This document shows, in pieces, positions 43,115 through 50,439 of a stretch of 64,000 nucleotides of DNA. Position 1 is the stretch's first letter. Each line of letters opens with the position of its first letter. This DNA is from a virus. A program made the position numbers and the translations under genes. Below the pieces are notes generated by a model that made no database searches, had not been told where the DNA came from, and saw nothing but the letters and a program-made list of their open reading frames with translations. The DNA lies in IMG/VR virus record IMGVR_UViG_3300015360_000043, positions 1 through 64,000 of that record; one strand, given 5' to 3'.

Positions 43115-43641
43115 TGTTCTGCCTTGTTGAAAATGTCAGCTAGCGCCCCGAGGTCAATCTCGATCGCGGGCCCGGCATGCTTGAGCCCCACCTCAGGATC
43201 CTCAGCTATCTGCTTGGCCGCATTCAGCGCGTCTTTTCGTAAATCCGGGTCGTCGCTGTTAATCCCCCGGGCGAAGGCTTGATTCAGCCCGCCCCGGATC
43301 ATCATTTTTCGGACCTCGGCGGGCAAGTACCCCTGCACGACCAGCCCTTGGACCTGGGCCATAAACGCCGGGTCGGCAATCAAAGTCCCCACCGTAGCGT
43401 GTAAACGCTTGGCGGCCATCTGCACCGTCTCCCCCGTCAACATCAAATCCACAAACTTCTTCGCCGTCTTCCCGGCCACCGTGGCGGGGTTTTTCGACGC
43501 CCCGTGCCCGTTTTCCACCTCCACTATTGTGTCTGACATAGGCAAGGGGACCCCCTCCGGGGGCGCAGAGGCCGACCCCTGGTACTCGTCGGGGCTCAGC
43601 CGGGGGGCGATATCCGGGTGGTTCTGCTTAAAGCGGGACAT
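43111..43641 (-). CDS. DNA-binding-type helical protein, 176 aa; possible terminase small subunit
   Basis: The middle (LTGETVQMAAKRLHATVGTL) looks like an HTH, and the C-terminal half is helical, ending in a conserved-looking acidic motif (AIEIDLGALADIFNKAE). Similar layouts occur in terminase small subunits and related phage DNA-binding proteins. This would fill the missing TerS role, though it lies on the other strand far from terL. ATG 43641 follows ATG 43644 directly; either may be used. Tentative. Confidence 0.55.
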   Translation of the reverse strand: MSRFKQNHPDIAPRLSPDEYQGSASAPPEGVPLPMSDTIVEVENGHGASKNPATVAGKTAKKFVDLMLTGETVQMAAKRLHATVGTLIADPAFMAQVQGLVVQGYLPAEVRKMMIRGGLNQAFARGINSDDPDLRKDALNAAKQIAEDPEVGLKHAGPAIEIDLGALADIFNKAEQ

Positions 43642-44032
43642 CAAAGCCCCCGGGGAACCCTAATTCCGTCGCGGGCTTGCTGGGATGCCCTTTGGGTGGT
43701 GCTGGCAGCCCCGCCACGGCGTCAAGCCACCCGAGCGGGTCTTGGGGGTCGCCGAAATAGCCGCGAGCCTCTAGAGCGCCTTGGATGATGTTGTACAGGG
43801 CGGGGGAGGCATTGCCGGTGTAAACCCAGAAGGCCCCGGCGCGGTGCATGGGCATACGCCACTCTGCACGGCCATCTTTACCCCGCCCTCCCATGCAGCC
43901 TTTGATGTCTACCCCGATGTCGTTGTGGTCCGGGGTGGTCCACCAGAGGGAGAGCGTGAACCGGAAGGGTTTGAGGTAATCCTTGACCTGCCGGTGGATG
44001 AATTCTACGTCAGAAATTGATATGCGTGCCAT
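43628..44032 (-). CDS. Hypothetical protein, 134 aa
   Basis: Not recognised. Compact alpha/beta protein with LSLWWTTPDHNDIGVDIKGC, Arg/Gly-rich loop GGRGKDGRAEWR and a Pro-rich C-terminus. Overlaps the downstream gene by 14 bases. The ATG at 44032 follows GGAATTCAATA-like sequence without a strong ribosome site. Confidence 0.6.
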   Translation of the reverse strand: MARISISDVEFIHRQVKDYLKPFRFTLSLWWTTPDHNDIGVDIKGCMGGRGKDGRAEWRMPMHRAGAFWVYTGNASPALYNIIQGALEARGYFGDPQDPLGWLDAVAGLPAPPKGHPSKPATELGFPGGFDVPL

Positions 44033-44041
44033 TCAATACCA

Positions 44042-44575
44042 TTATAGCGTGGGGCCCTCCAGGAAGGCAAGCACGCCCGGGGTCCGCCGGGCAGCCTCCT
44101 TGGCCGCTTGCATCTCAGCATGGGCAGCCCGGTTCGCGGCCCGTTTGAGATCTTTGGCCTCCTTGCGTAAATTCACCGCGGTCTTGCCGTTGGGATCCAA
44201 TCGAGAGGCGAGACGCCTCTTAGCATCTTCGGTCTGATTTTCGGTCAACAAGTCTGGGGCGATAAGGTAAACATCCTGGGGCTTCATCTGTAAGAACTTT
44301 ACAGAGTCGTCCCGGAGAAGCGAAGTCCCGGTAGCCTCTTCGAACAGAGGTGATACCTCATCGACTATCTCAGCGGCAGTAGTAGTCGATAGATGCACAG
44401 TACGGTTAAAGAAACTGCCGTATCTATAAACAGGAGGCATGGCAAGGGAGTCTCGAATTCGGAAGCCGGGCACCAGCATGCCGCCGGTCTCCCCGAGCGT
44501 GAAGTAGACTCCGAAGAAGAACAATTCGGGTTCTGTGGGTGAGCGTTTAAACGCTGTAATTGTGGGTTTTGTCAT
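44042..44575 (-). CDS. Hypothetical protein, 177 aa
   Basis: Start placed at 44575 after GAGACCC; the frame continues to 44677 through a structured upstream region. N-terminal beta-type segment (ITAFKRSPTEPELFFFGVYF), then a charged, Ala/Lys/Arg-rich helical C-terminus (LRKEAKDLKRAANRAAHAEM). Carries GTTTAAAC at 44545-44552. The 159 bp upstream (44576-44734) contain the inverted repeat CGTATA/TATACG and repeated GGGCCC words but no gene. Function unknown. Confidence 0.6.
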   Translation of the reverse strand: MTKPTITAFKRSPTEPELFFFGVYFTLGETGGMLVPGFRIRDSLAMPPVYRYGSFFNRTVHLSTTTAAEIVDEVSPLFEEATGTSLLRDDSVKFLQMKPQDVYLIAPDLLTENQTEDAKRRLASRLDPNGKTAVNLRKEAKDLKRAANRAAHAEMQAAKEAARRTPGVLAFLEGPTL

Positions 44576-44734
44576 TTGGGTCTCGAAAAAATGGTCCGTA
44601 TATATTAACGCGCGGGTATACGCGGCGTGGGGGCGGTCGCACAGTGGAAGAATCAGCAAAGGCTGATTCGATAACATAGGGGCACAAACCCCGGGTCGGG
44701 CCCTTGACGGGCCCTTCTCACTCCGGCTGCCGGG

Positions 44735-45541
44735 CTAGAAGTCCTCAGGGTTGCTAGAGGTCGCCGAGGCCCGGCGAGGGTCGTAGAGGCCCGCGGAGAA
44801 ATCGTTCGCCATTGCGAGGGCGGTGGCGGGCTTGGCGGCGGCGTCGAGCCGGGCGTACAGGGTGGTGAAGTCGAAGACCACCTTCCCGTACTCCAGCGGG
44901 GTGATGGTGTAGCCCCGGGCCGTAAACCTCAGCACCCGCAGAAGGGAGCCGGCGAGGCGATTCCGGGTGTACGCCGGGTCGAGGTTGCCGCCGAGCAGGA
45001 GCCCGGATTTGATTTCGTCGGGGGAGGGAGGAGCCGGCCAGGAGAACGGGGTGTAGGTGAGCGCCTTGGTAAGGACGTCGTGCTCCCAGGTTTGGTGGAC
45101 CAGGAGCTTCCAGGCATTGCCCGTTTTGGGCCACCAGAGGGCCGCCATGCTCACGGTGAAGTCAAAGTGAGGTAGGAGGTCCTCCGGGGAGGCGAAAGTC
45201 ATCAGGTGGACGAGCTGGATGGGGAGCCCGCCTCGGATGCCGGCGAAGGTGGTCGCCCGCTGGGAGTAGGTGACCTTGCTGGTTTGCAACTGTTCGCTGA
45301 AGAACTTCTCCACCTCAGCACGGAGGGGGGAGTTCTCGGATATGAAGAAATCGTAATCCCGAGGTAGGCGGTCGGCCAGCCGGTCCCCGAGGGACCCACC
45401 GGCGAGCACCAGGGTTTCGGGGAAGGCCTGGAGGAGCAGGAGGATGGTTTCCGGCACGGTGGAGAGGTGCTGGAGGGGGTAGGAGGGGATGTAGTAGAAA
45501 TTTTTGGGGGCCGAGTCGCGTAGTGGCGATAGGAGAGACAT
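44735..45541 (-). CDS. Nucleotidyltransferase-fold protein (CCA-adding/poly(A)-polymerase head-like), 268 aa
   Basis: LVLAGGSLGDRLADRLPRDY followed by DFFI (residues 44-66) matches the signature GG(S/A)-xxD-(8-12)-DxD of the polymerase beta superfamily in the tRNA nucleotidyltransferase style, with Asp62 and Asp64 as metal ligands. Residues 90-130 hold further strands and HFDFTVSMAALWW; the C-terminal half is helical. The start at 45541 was chosen as the first ATG after the preceding gene's stop region. Whether it works on tRNA ends is unknown, but the genome also has tRNA genes and RNA-repair enzymes. Confidence 0.65.
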   Translation of the reverse strand: MSLLSPLRDSAPKNFYYIPSYPLQHLSTVPETILLLLQAFPETLVLAGGSLGDRLADRLPRDYDFFISENSPLRAEVEKFFSEQLQTSKVTYSQRATTFAGIRGGLPIQLVHLMTFASPEDLLPHFDFTVSMAALWWPKTGNAWKLLVHQTWEHDVLTKALTYTPFSWPAPPSPDEIKSGLLLGGNLDPAYTRNRLAGSLLRVLRFTARGYTITPLEYGKVVFDFTTLYARLDAAAKPATALAMANDFSAGLYDPRRASATSSNPEDF

Positions 45542-45546
45542 GGTGA

Positions 45547-45756
45547 TTAGGTTCCTTGGTTGGGCCCCACGGAGGGGGCGGTAGGGGGAGCCGGCGACCA
45601 GCGGTTTTTCGAGCCGGCGTAAGCGATTGCGTTGGGGAAGTTGATGTAGATGGCCAGGATTAGCCCGGCGGGGTAGTATGATTTGACGTGCCAGAGGTAC
45701 CGCTGGTGGTAGAAGGAGTAGACGCCGACTACGTGGACTTTGTGGGGTATTCGCAT
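45547..45756 (-). CDS. Hypothetical protein, 69 aa
   Basis: Not recognised. Aromatic-rich (VGVYSFYHQRYLWHVKSYYP) with a short hydrophobic stretch (AGLILAIYINFPNAIAYAG) that could be a membrane-associated helix. The first gene after the hairpin terminator at 45770-45810; no strong ribosome site. Small but codes cleanly up to the next gene. Confidence 0.5.
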   Translation of the reverse strand: MRIPHKVHVVGVYSFYHQRYLWHVKSYYPAGLILAIYINFPNAIAYAGSKNRWSPAPPTAPSVGPNQGT

Positions 45757-45769
45757 AAGGATTAGGGGT

Positions 45770-45810
45770 AAAATACAAAAGGGCCTAGTAGTCGGATAGA
45801 CTAAAGGCCC
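45770..45810 (-). terminator. Hairpin with T-rich tract after the 45836 gene (- strand)
   Basis: On the - strand GGGCCT...AGGCCC (+ strand 45805-45810 and 45781-45786), extended by AGTC/GACT inside the loop, is followed by TTTTGTATTTT. It would end the long run of coupled small genes from 52.7 kb down to 45.8 kb, or act as the leader hairpin for the gene at 45756. Confidence 0.65.
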
Positions 45811-45835
45811 TTGTGGAGTTGTTGATGATTTTGGA

Positions 45836-46204
45836 TTATAGCCCGTTGCCGCCCCGATAGTTCCATTGGTCCGGGGGGTAGGCGTCGGGGCCGAGGTCGC
45901 CCCGGAGGGGCGCTGAAGAGGGCGCGGAAGGGGGCGTAGCCGGCGCAGCCGGCGGTACACGGCGGGCACGTTGTTGTTCTGCGACGTAATCATGAAGAGC
46001 CGCTTGGGCGGCCATGTAGGCGTCGAGCTCGCGGGAGTCGTTGCCCGAGGGGGCGTCGTGGTAGGCGATGCAGCCGGCGACGATTCGGTCGAGCAGGGCG
46101 ACCTTTCGGAAGATCGTTGCGGTGATTTCGGCTTTACTGGCGTCGTCTTTGCGGATGCCCTCCAGGGCCTGTAGGACAATGAGGTCTAAGTCGGGTATTC
46201 TCAT
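45836..46204 (-). CDS. Hypothetical protein, 122 aa
   Basis: Not recognised. Helical first 80 residues (LQALEGIRKDDASKAEITAT, AAQAALHDYVAEQQRARRV), then a Pro/Ala/Ser-rich tail. ATGA overlap with the upstream gene. Last member of the coupled gene series before the hairpin at 45770-45810. Confidence 0.6.
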   Translation of the reverse strand: MRIPDLDLIVLQALEGIRKDDASKAEITATIFRKVALLDRIVAGCIAYHDAPSGNDSRELDAYMAAQAALHDYVAEQQRARRVPPAAPATPPSAPSSAPLRGDLGPDAYPPDQWNYRGGNGL

Positions 46205-46638
46205 GGGATTAGCTCGCCATTAAAGGGTAGTACTGTGGCCCCTTTGGCCAGATGGAGCACCCATTGTTGGAGAGTGCAAGAGGATATTTGAGGAACCCGG
46301 TGCTTGGGCAGGATTTCCCAGGTGATGGTGTGGTCGGCGTCGCGGGTCAAGACGAGAATCATGAGGGCGACAAAAGTCCGGGGGCGTATGATGTCCCCCG
46401 GCTGGGGGTTTTTGAGGGGGTCTCTGGCTGGGGGCTCGCCGCGTAAAGCCCCTTGCTTGGAGCCCTCGGGCTCGGGCTCGTCCCGGTCCAGCGCCTCGGC
46501 CCCGGCCAGGAGGGCGTCGATCCCCGCGAGGATTTTTTGGTCGTGGGCCAGCTCGGCGGCGTCTTTGGGTGGGCCGTCTTGGCGGATGTTCAGCCGGTTG
46601 AGATCGGCGAAGGCTCTTAGGGCATCCGCGTAGTTCAT
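46201..46638 (-). CDS. Hypothetical protein, 145 aa
   Basis: Not recognised. N-terminal helical region (YADALRAFADLNRLNI), an acidic Pro-rich linker, and a C-terminal part with ISSCTLQQWVLHLAKGATVL. Coupled to both neighbours by ATGA overlaps. Confidence 0.6.
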   Translation of the reverse strand: MNYADALRAFADLNRLNIRQDGPPKDAAELAHDQKILAGIDALLAGAEALDRDEPEPEGSKQGALRGEPPARDPLKNPQPGDIIRPRTFVALMILVLTRDADHTITWEILPKHRVPQISSCTLQQWVLHLAKGATVLPFNGELIP

Positions 46639-46880
46639 TTGGCCTCCAGGATGAGCGCGACGGTGTTGTCGGCGATGATGTTCATTTCGAACATGTCTAC
46701 GATCTCGCGGGACAATTCCTTACCGGTGTATTCTTTCCTGTCGGGTAGCCATTCCTTTAGGATTATAGTGTCGCCGATCATAAAGCCGCGGTCGTTTTGG
46801 CGGATTTCGAAGTTCTTGCGCCGGTATCTGACCAGCATGAAGTATTCAGGGTAGCATTTTAGGGCGTGCGTTCGAGTCAT
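46635..46880 (-). CDS. DUF3850 (ASCH-related) protein, 81 aa
   Basis: HALKCYPEYFMLVRYRRKNF and then EIRQNDRGFMIGDTIILKEW and DRKEYTG fit the DUF3850 family closely: small PUA/ASCH-like domains common in phages that may bind RNA. The length is normal. ATGA overlaps on both sides. Function in phages not established. Confidence 0.85.
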   Translation of the reverse strand: MTRTHALKCYPEYFMLVRYRRKNFEIRQNDRGFMIGDTIILKEWLPDRKEYTGKELSREIVDMFEMNIIADNTVALILEAK

Positions 46881-47533
46881 TTGCCCTCCAGGGCGTTGGC
46901 TTCGTCGGTTAGATCGGCGGCACGATCTCTAAGATCCGTGCTCGTCACGACGTCTAGGTCTTGGGAGACCAAATGGGCGTTGGAGACGACAATTTGGAGT
47001 CTTTCCGCCAGCCCGCTGCCCTTGCGAATATAGCGGGAGCCGGCCACCCGGACCAGCTCCGCAGCAGCCGCCCGCTTCTCTGTCGCCTTCAACCAGACGC
47101 TGCCGGAGCCCGAAGAGGCCGCGACTGCCGCGTCTATGTCCACCGCGGCATCGTCGTAGGGGTAGTAGCCCCCGCCGCGGAGCTTGTCTGCCACGTACTC
47201 TAGTTCTCCGAGCGCCTCGGCCATACGCGCCGCCCGCAACTCAGCGGCATCCTCCATTTGATTGGACAATTCTTTAAGTTCCTTCCAGCCGTTGACTGCT
47301 TCGCGCAGCCGCGCCACCTCGGCGATCAGGTCGGGGACGATGGCGACGGAGGTGAAAAAAAGCTGATGTTCCCGAACCGCTTCCTCGGTGGTCCTGTCCC
47401 AATATCGCCCGACGTTACGGTACAGGTACCCTTCGAGATTCTCCACTTCCCACGGCACCGGCGTGCCCGCCTTATCCAGCCCTGCCCATTCGGCCATTCT
47501 CTCGTCGAGGTCGCGGGGTTTATTTGGCTGCAT
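46877..47533 (-). CDS. Ea22/Ead-like protein with helical extension, 218 aa
   Basis: The start at 47533 follows GAGGTGCTTT. The N-terminal half (LDERMAEWAGLDKAGTPVPW, then HQLFFTSVAIVPDLIAEVARLRE) is the short repeat-type domain of the Ea22/Ead-like phage family and is similar to the gene at 47767. The C-terminal half is Ala-rich and helical. Early, non-essential accessory proteins in other phages; role unknown. Confidence 0.65.
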   Translation of the reverse strand: MQPNKPRDLDERMAEWAGLDKAGTPVPWEVENLEGYLYRNVGRYWDRTTEEAVREHQLFFTSVAIVPDLIAEVARLREAVNGWKELKELSNQMEDAAELRAARMAEALGELEYVADKLRGGGYYPYDDAAVDIDAAVAASSGSGSVWLKATEKRAAAAELVRVAGSRYIRKGSGLAERLQIVVSNAHLVSQDLDVVTSTDLRDRAADLTDEANALEGK

Positions 47534-47780
47534 AAAGCACCTCGGCACCGACGAGACGGCGGCGCATGTCTACCACGTAACTGCACCAAATATCCGCAAA
47601 TAACTCGTCGCGATATTCGACCCAATTGCCCCCGAGCCTGATGTTTCGAGGGTGACCCTGCTCTACTTTTTTACCGGTTGCGACAATCGTGATCGCGTCG
47701 CGCCATCCGTGTTTATCCTTAACACACAGGAATCGGTCCTTCGGTCTAAAGCGCTTTCTCGGATCCCTATTCTGCGGCAT
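47520..47780 (-). CDS. Hypothetical protein, 86 aa
   Basis: Not recognised. Basic N-terminus (PQNRDPRKRFRPKDRFLCVK) and a strand-rich middle. Overlaps both flanking Ea22-like genes, so it is inserted between two paralogues. Confidence 0.6.
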   Translation of the reverse strand: MPQNRDPRKRFRPKDRFLCVKDKHGWRDAITIVATGKKVEQGHPRNIRLGGNWVEYRDELFADIWCSYVVDMRRRLVGAEVLYAAK

Positions 47781-48030
47781 GGAGCGCCACCTCCCGCAGC
47801 CGGTGTATCTCGGCGATCAGGTCCGGCACGAGGTTGACGGAGGCGATGATGATAGGCCGATTGCTCGCCCACGCCGCCGCCCCGACTCCCCCATCTGCGG
47901 ATTGACAGACCACCGTTCCCGTTCCGGCAGCGCCCGCCACGACGCTGTATCTACGGTAGGGCCACCATTCCCCCGGCGTGCCCGCTTCTCTCAGCGCGGC
48001 AAATTCGGCCATTCTCTCATCAAGTGTCAT
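47767..48030 (-). CDS. Ea22/Ead-like protein, 87 aa
   Basis: TLDERMAEFAALREAGTPGEW at the start and ASVNLVPDLIAEIHRLREVA at the end match the Ea22/Ead-like pattern (LREA-TPG-W ... P-LI-E--RLR). It is a shorter paralogue of the gene at 46877. ATGA overlap with the upstream gene. Confidence 0.65.
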   Translation of the reverse strand: MTLDERMAEFAALREAGTPGEWWPYRRYSVVAGAAGTGTVVCQSADGGVGAAAWASNRPIIIASVNLVPDLIAEIHRLREVALHAAE

Positions 48031-48461
48031 CGGTTCCTCTGGTAATCTTCGTGCCGGTCCAAGCGTTTTTGGAGGCTCCCGTTCTTCACTACGAGCTCGT
48101 CGATTAGTTTGTTTTGGATCACGTTTTTGTGCTCGGCGTAGACCAGGGCCCGGAAGCGGGCGGCGTCAAAGTCGATGACCCACCTTTCGGCCTCGGCTTT
48201 ATTGGTATCGCCGTTCAAAAGCCCCATGATGATGTCATTGGCCCGGAGGCGCACCAGCTCGGCAAGGTTGTAGCCCGTGTTCGATTCCAGGCTCGACTCG
48301 ACGTAGTTCTGGATGGTCTCGTATGCACTTTCGGTGAATTTTTTGACCACGCTGTCCAATGCGGGCAAGAGCGCGGTAATCATTTTTTCTGCGTATGCTT
48401 GGGTTTCCACGAACTGTGCGTCGCTTATTCCGTGAATGCCGGGGGGTATTTTGGATTCCAT
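48027..48461 (-). CDS. Hypothetical helical protein, 144 aa
   Basis: Not recognised. Almost entirely helical; acidic and basic residues alternate (FTESAYETIQNYVESSLES, LIDELVVKNGSLQKRLDRHE). GAGGAAG lies directly upstream of the ATG, which supports this start although it overlaps the preceding gene by 37 bases. Confidence 0.65.
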   Translation of the reverse strand: MESKIPPGIHGISDAQFVETQAYAEKMITALLPALDSVVKKFTESAYETIQNYVESSLESNTGYNLAELVRLRANDIIMGLLNGDTNKAEAERWVIDFDAARFRALVYAEHKNVIQNKLIDELVVKNGSLQKRLDRHEDYQRNR

Positions 48462-48640
48462 CTTCCTCGTTGTCTCCTTATTTCTAGGTCTCGTAAGTCT
48501 TCTAGCGGCTCTTCGTATAGTGCCGGCTGGGGTTCAGGGTCAGGCTCCGGTGGGGGCTTAGCGGGTTTCTCGGGGGGCCCGGCAAACAATCCTTGGCGGA
48601 ACCAGTGATCTGCTTCGCGCAGGTCTTCGTTACTTGGCAT
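48425..48640 (-). CDS. Small Pro/Glu-rich protein, 71 aa
   Basis: Not recognised. Contains a Pro-rich centre (PPEKPAKPPPEPDPEPQP) between short charged helical ends. Overlaps both neighbours. Its N-terminal LREADHWFRQGLF gives the only globular-looking part. Confidence 0.55.
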   Translation of the reverse strand: MPSNEDLREADHWFRQGLFAGPPEKPAKPPPEPDPEPQPALYEEPLEDLRDLEIRRQRGRWNPKYPPAFTE

Positions 48641-48854
48641 GAGTTGCCTCCAGTATTTTTTTTATATCTTCCATCCCCGACACAAGAGAGTATCTTCGGG
48701 GCGAGGTGGCCTTGCCGCTGGCGAAGGCTATGCCCGCCCGAAACATATCGTTGAGCACGGCGGCGATAGCAGTGTGCTCTTCGTAAGTAAGTAGCGATGG
48801 CCGGGTCGCCCCCGAAGGGGGCAGTAGAGGGGGCTTAGCGGGGGGCTCAGGCAA
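48630..48854 (-). CDS. Hypothetical protein, 74 aa, TTG start
   Basis: Not recognised. Starts at TTG 48854, overlapping the previous stop (TTGCCTGA), so translation is probably by re-initiation. Pro-rich N-terminus encoded in part by a GCCCCCGAAGGGGGC hairpin (48808-48822), then a helical region (YEEHTAIAAVLNDMFRAGIA). Confidence 0.55.
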   Translation of the reverse strand: MPEPPAKPPLLPPSGATRPSLLTYEEHTAIAAVLNDMFRAGIAFASGKATSPRRYSLVSGMEDIKKILEATHAK

Positions 48855-49191
48855 TCGCCACCCCCATCGCCTTGAGCGCAGCCATCACGATGGCGGTCGT
48901 CATGAGCGCGTCGCGGTGGGCCCCGGCCCGCGCTACCGCGGCGTCTTCGGTTGCATAAAACTCAAAGTAGTGTTTGGAGCCCTCGGAGCTGCCCTCGTAT
49001 TCGAACCCGTTTAAACGCATCGACGCTATTACCCGGAGGGCGTCGTTGGCGTCGGTCGTGGGGGTGAAGTGGTACATGAAATCGCGGGGCGTGTCGGGGG
49101 TAAGAAACCCGTCTTCGCCGTAGGCGTCTGTGGCTTTTTCCCAGCCCATCACATGAACTGCCGCTAGGCTATTCAATTCGTCTTTAGTCAT
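48847..49191 (-). CDS. Phage ABA-sandwich-type small protein, 114 aa
   Basis: LNSLAAVHVMGW at the start, FTPTTDANDALRVIASM in the middle and a conserved-looking C-terminal helix are typical of a family of small phage proteins with an alpha-beta-alpha sandwich, found near the ends of early operons. The frame is open to 49212 through a Thr run (MTTTTTTMTKDE); ATG 49191 overlaps the preceding stop. Function unknown. Confidence 0.65.
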   Translation of the reverse strand: MTKDELNSLAAVHVMGWEKATDAYGEDGFLTPDTPRDFMYHFTPTTDANDALRVIASMRLNGFEYEGSSEGSKHYFEFYATEDAAVARAGAHRDALMTTAIVMAALKAMGVAIA

Positions 49192-49540
49192 CGTCGTCGT
49201 TGTCGTCGTCATCGGTCTCCTCGTCTTCCCATTCGTCTTCGCAATCGCAGAGGCCCGGCCAGCCGATCGTCCCGCAGCTCGGGCACTTTTCTTCTAAATC
49301 GCCGCCGCCGCCGGCGCATTTTTTGGACGACAGGCATTGGGTGTTTAAACAGGTAATTTTGGTTATCGGGCAGTAGTCGGCCCCCGAAGGGGGCCCAGGA
49401 GGGGGCAGGGGCCCGAGGGCGGCCAGCAGTGACCGGCAATCGGTGCAGATTACCGTGTCGTCATAGTCGGAGACCTCCAGGGACTCCGAGAGCCAGAGAA
49501 GGCCCTCGCAGATGGCGCAAGTGACGGTGATGTCGGTCAT
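49184..49540 (-). CDS. Multi-Cys zinc-finger protein with Asp-rich tail, 118 aa
   Basis: Three Cys pairs are visible: CAICEG and ICTDCRS near the N-terminus (one zinc-ribbon), CLNTQC/SKKC in the middle, and EKCPSCGT with LCDCED near the end. The C-terminus is a run of about 14 Asp/Glu/Asn. A zinc-binding fold with an acidic tail could contact a basic or RNA-polymerase surface; this is inference. Contains GTTTAAAC (49343-49350) and a GCCCCCGAAGGGGGC copy (49380-49394). Confidence 0.7.
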   Translation of the reverse strand: MTDITVTCAICEGLLWLSESLEVSDYDDTVICTDCRSLLAALGPLPPPGPPSGADYCPITKITCLNTQCLSSKKCAGGGGDLEEKCPSCGTIGWPGLCDCEDEWEDEETDDDDNDDDD

Positions 49541-49821
49541 GTGGAGGTCTCCGGCCCCGCGAGGGCGGCGCGGGCAACCTTGACTATGGCTCGCTGCACG
49601 TCGTCTTCAGGGAAGGAGCAGCCGCGTTCAATTTGCTCAAGAGCCTTCTGCATCGTCGCCACCCGGCCCCGGAGCTCCTCGGCCTCATGGAGCGCCGCGT
49701 CCCGCTCGGCGGCTTCAAAGCGCACTCTGTGCTGCAATACAGCCCGCTGCTCCTCGTAGAGCGTACTCAGTGCCTCGACTGCTGTTTGGATATTGAGGAT
49801 TAACTGACGGTCGTTAGCCAT
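49537..49821 (-). CDS. Coiled-coil protein, 94 aa
   Basis: Start at 49821 (ATGGCTAAC) after AGGCCGGG. Nearly all helical with RVRFEAAERDAALHEAEELR and MQKALEQIE, predicted coiled coil. Coupled to both neighbours. Function unknown. Confidence 0.6.
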   Translation of the reverse strand: MANDRQLILNIQTAVEALSTLYEEQRAVLQHRVRFEAAERDAALHEAEELRGRVATMQKALEQIERGCSFPEDDVQRAIVKVARAALAGPETST

Positions 49822-50209
49822 TCCCGGCCTCCTTCGCGGCGCGTAGGGATGCGCCAAAAGCACTCAGGGCGTCGCAGGCCGCATGGTATGTTTGCATTTC
49901 GTCCGTGTCGTCCTTCCCGGCCACTCCCTCTTTGCCTAGGTAGGCGTGGTGGGAGGTATACACAGCGACCACTAACGCATGAGTTTTCATCGCCTCTTCG
50001 TATTTCTGCTCGGCTTCGTTCAGTGAGTACTTCAGCAGCTCGTTATGCCTGAGGGCAAAGGCCCCGAGGGTCAAGGCTTCGGCCTCGCCGGTGCTGGCCT
50101 TTACTCGTTCTTTGGCATAATGGCTTGAGCCAAAAGTGTACTTGCTGGCGAAGCTGGTGGTCCAGGCAGCCATCTGGGTCAGCTTGTCGGCAGCCTCAGC
50201 CGCCGTCAT
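49814..50209 (-). CDS. Hypothetical helical protein, 131 aa
   Basis: Not recognised. Ala-, Glu- and Lys-rich helices, no Cys, no membrane segment. ATGA overlap with the upstream gene and 8-base overlap downstream. Confidence 0.6.
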   Translation of the reverse strand: MTAAEAADKLTQMAAWTTSFASKYTFGSSHYAKERVKASTGEAEALTLGAFALRHNELLKYSLNEAEQKYEEAMKTHALVVAVYTSHHAYLGKEGVAGKDDTDEMQTYHAACDALSAFGASLRAAKEAGNG

Positions 50210-50427
50210 CCTTGGTCCCCGTCAAGTAACGATTCCAGGAGTATCCGGGCGGCCAGCCCGCGGCCCGCGACTATGTGCTTCTGGATCTCGGGCGACCACT
50301 CTTCGAACTTCGCCCATCGGGCCACCGCGGCGTCGCGCTCGACCCGGGCTACGTCTCGCTCGCTGGTCAGAATAGCGAGGTCCTTTTTACAAGAACGCAG
50401 GTGTACTTTGTCTTCGTATTTAGTCAT
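50206..50427 (-). CDS. Small coiled-coil protein, 73 aa
   Basis: AAAGGAATC lies eight bases upstream. The N-terminal half (CKKDLAILTSERDVARVERD and onward) is charged and helical. Not recognised. Confidence 0.65.
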   Translation of the reverse strand: MTKYEDKVHLRSCKKDLAILTSERDVARVERDAAVARWAKFEEWSPEIQKHIVAGRGLAARILLESLLDGDQG

Positions 50428-50439
50428 TTAGGGATTCCT

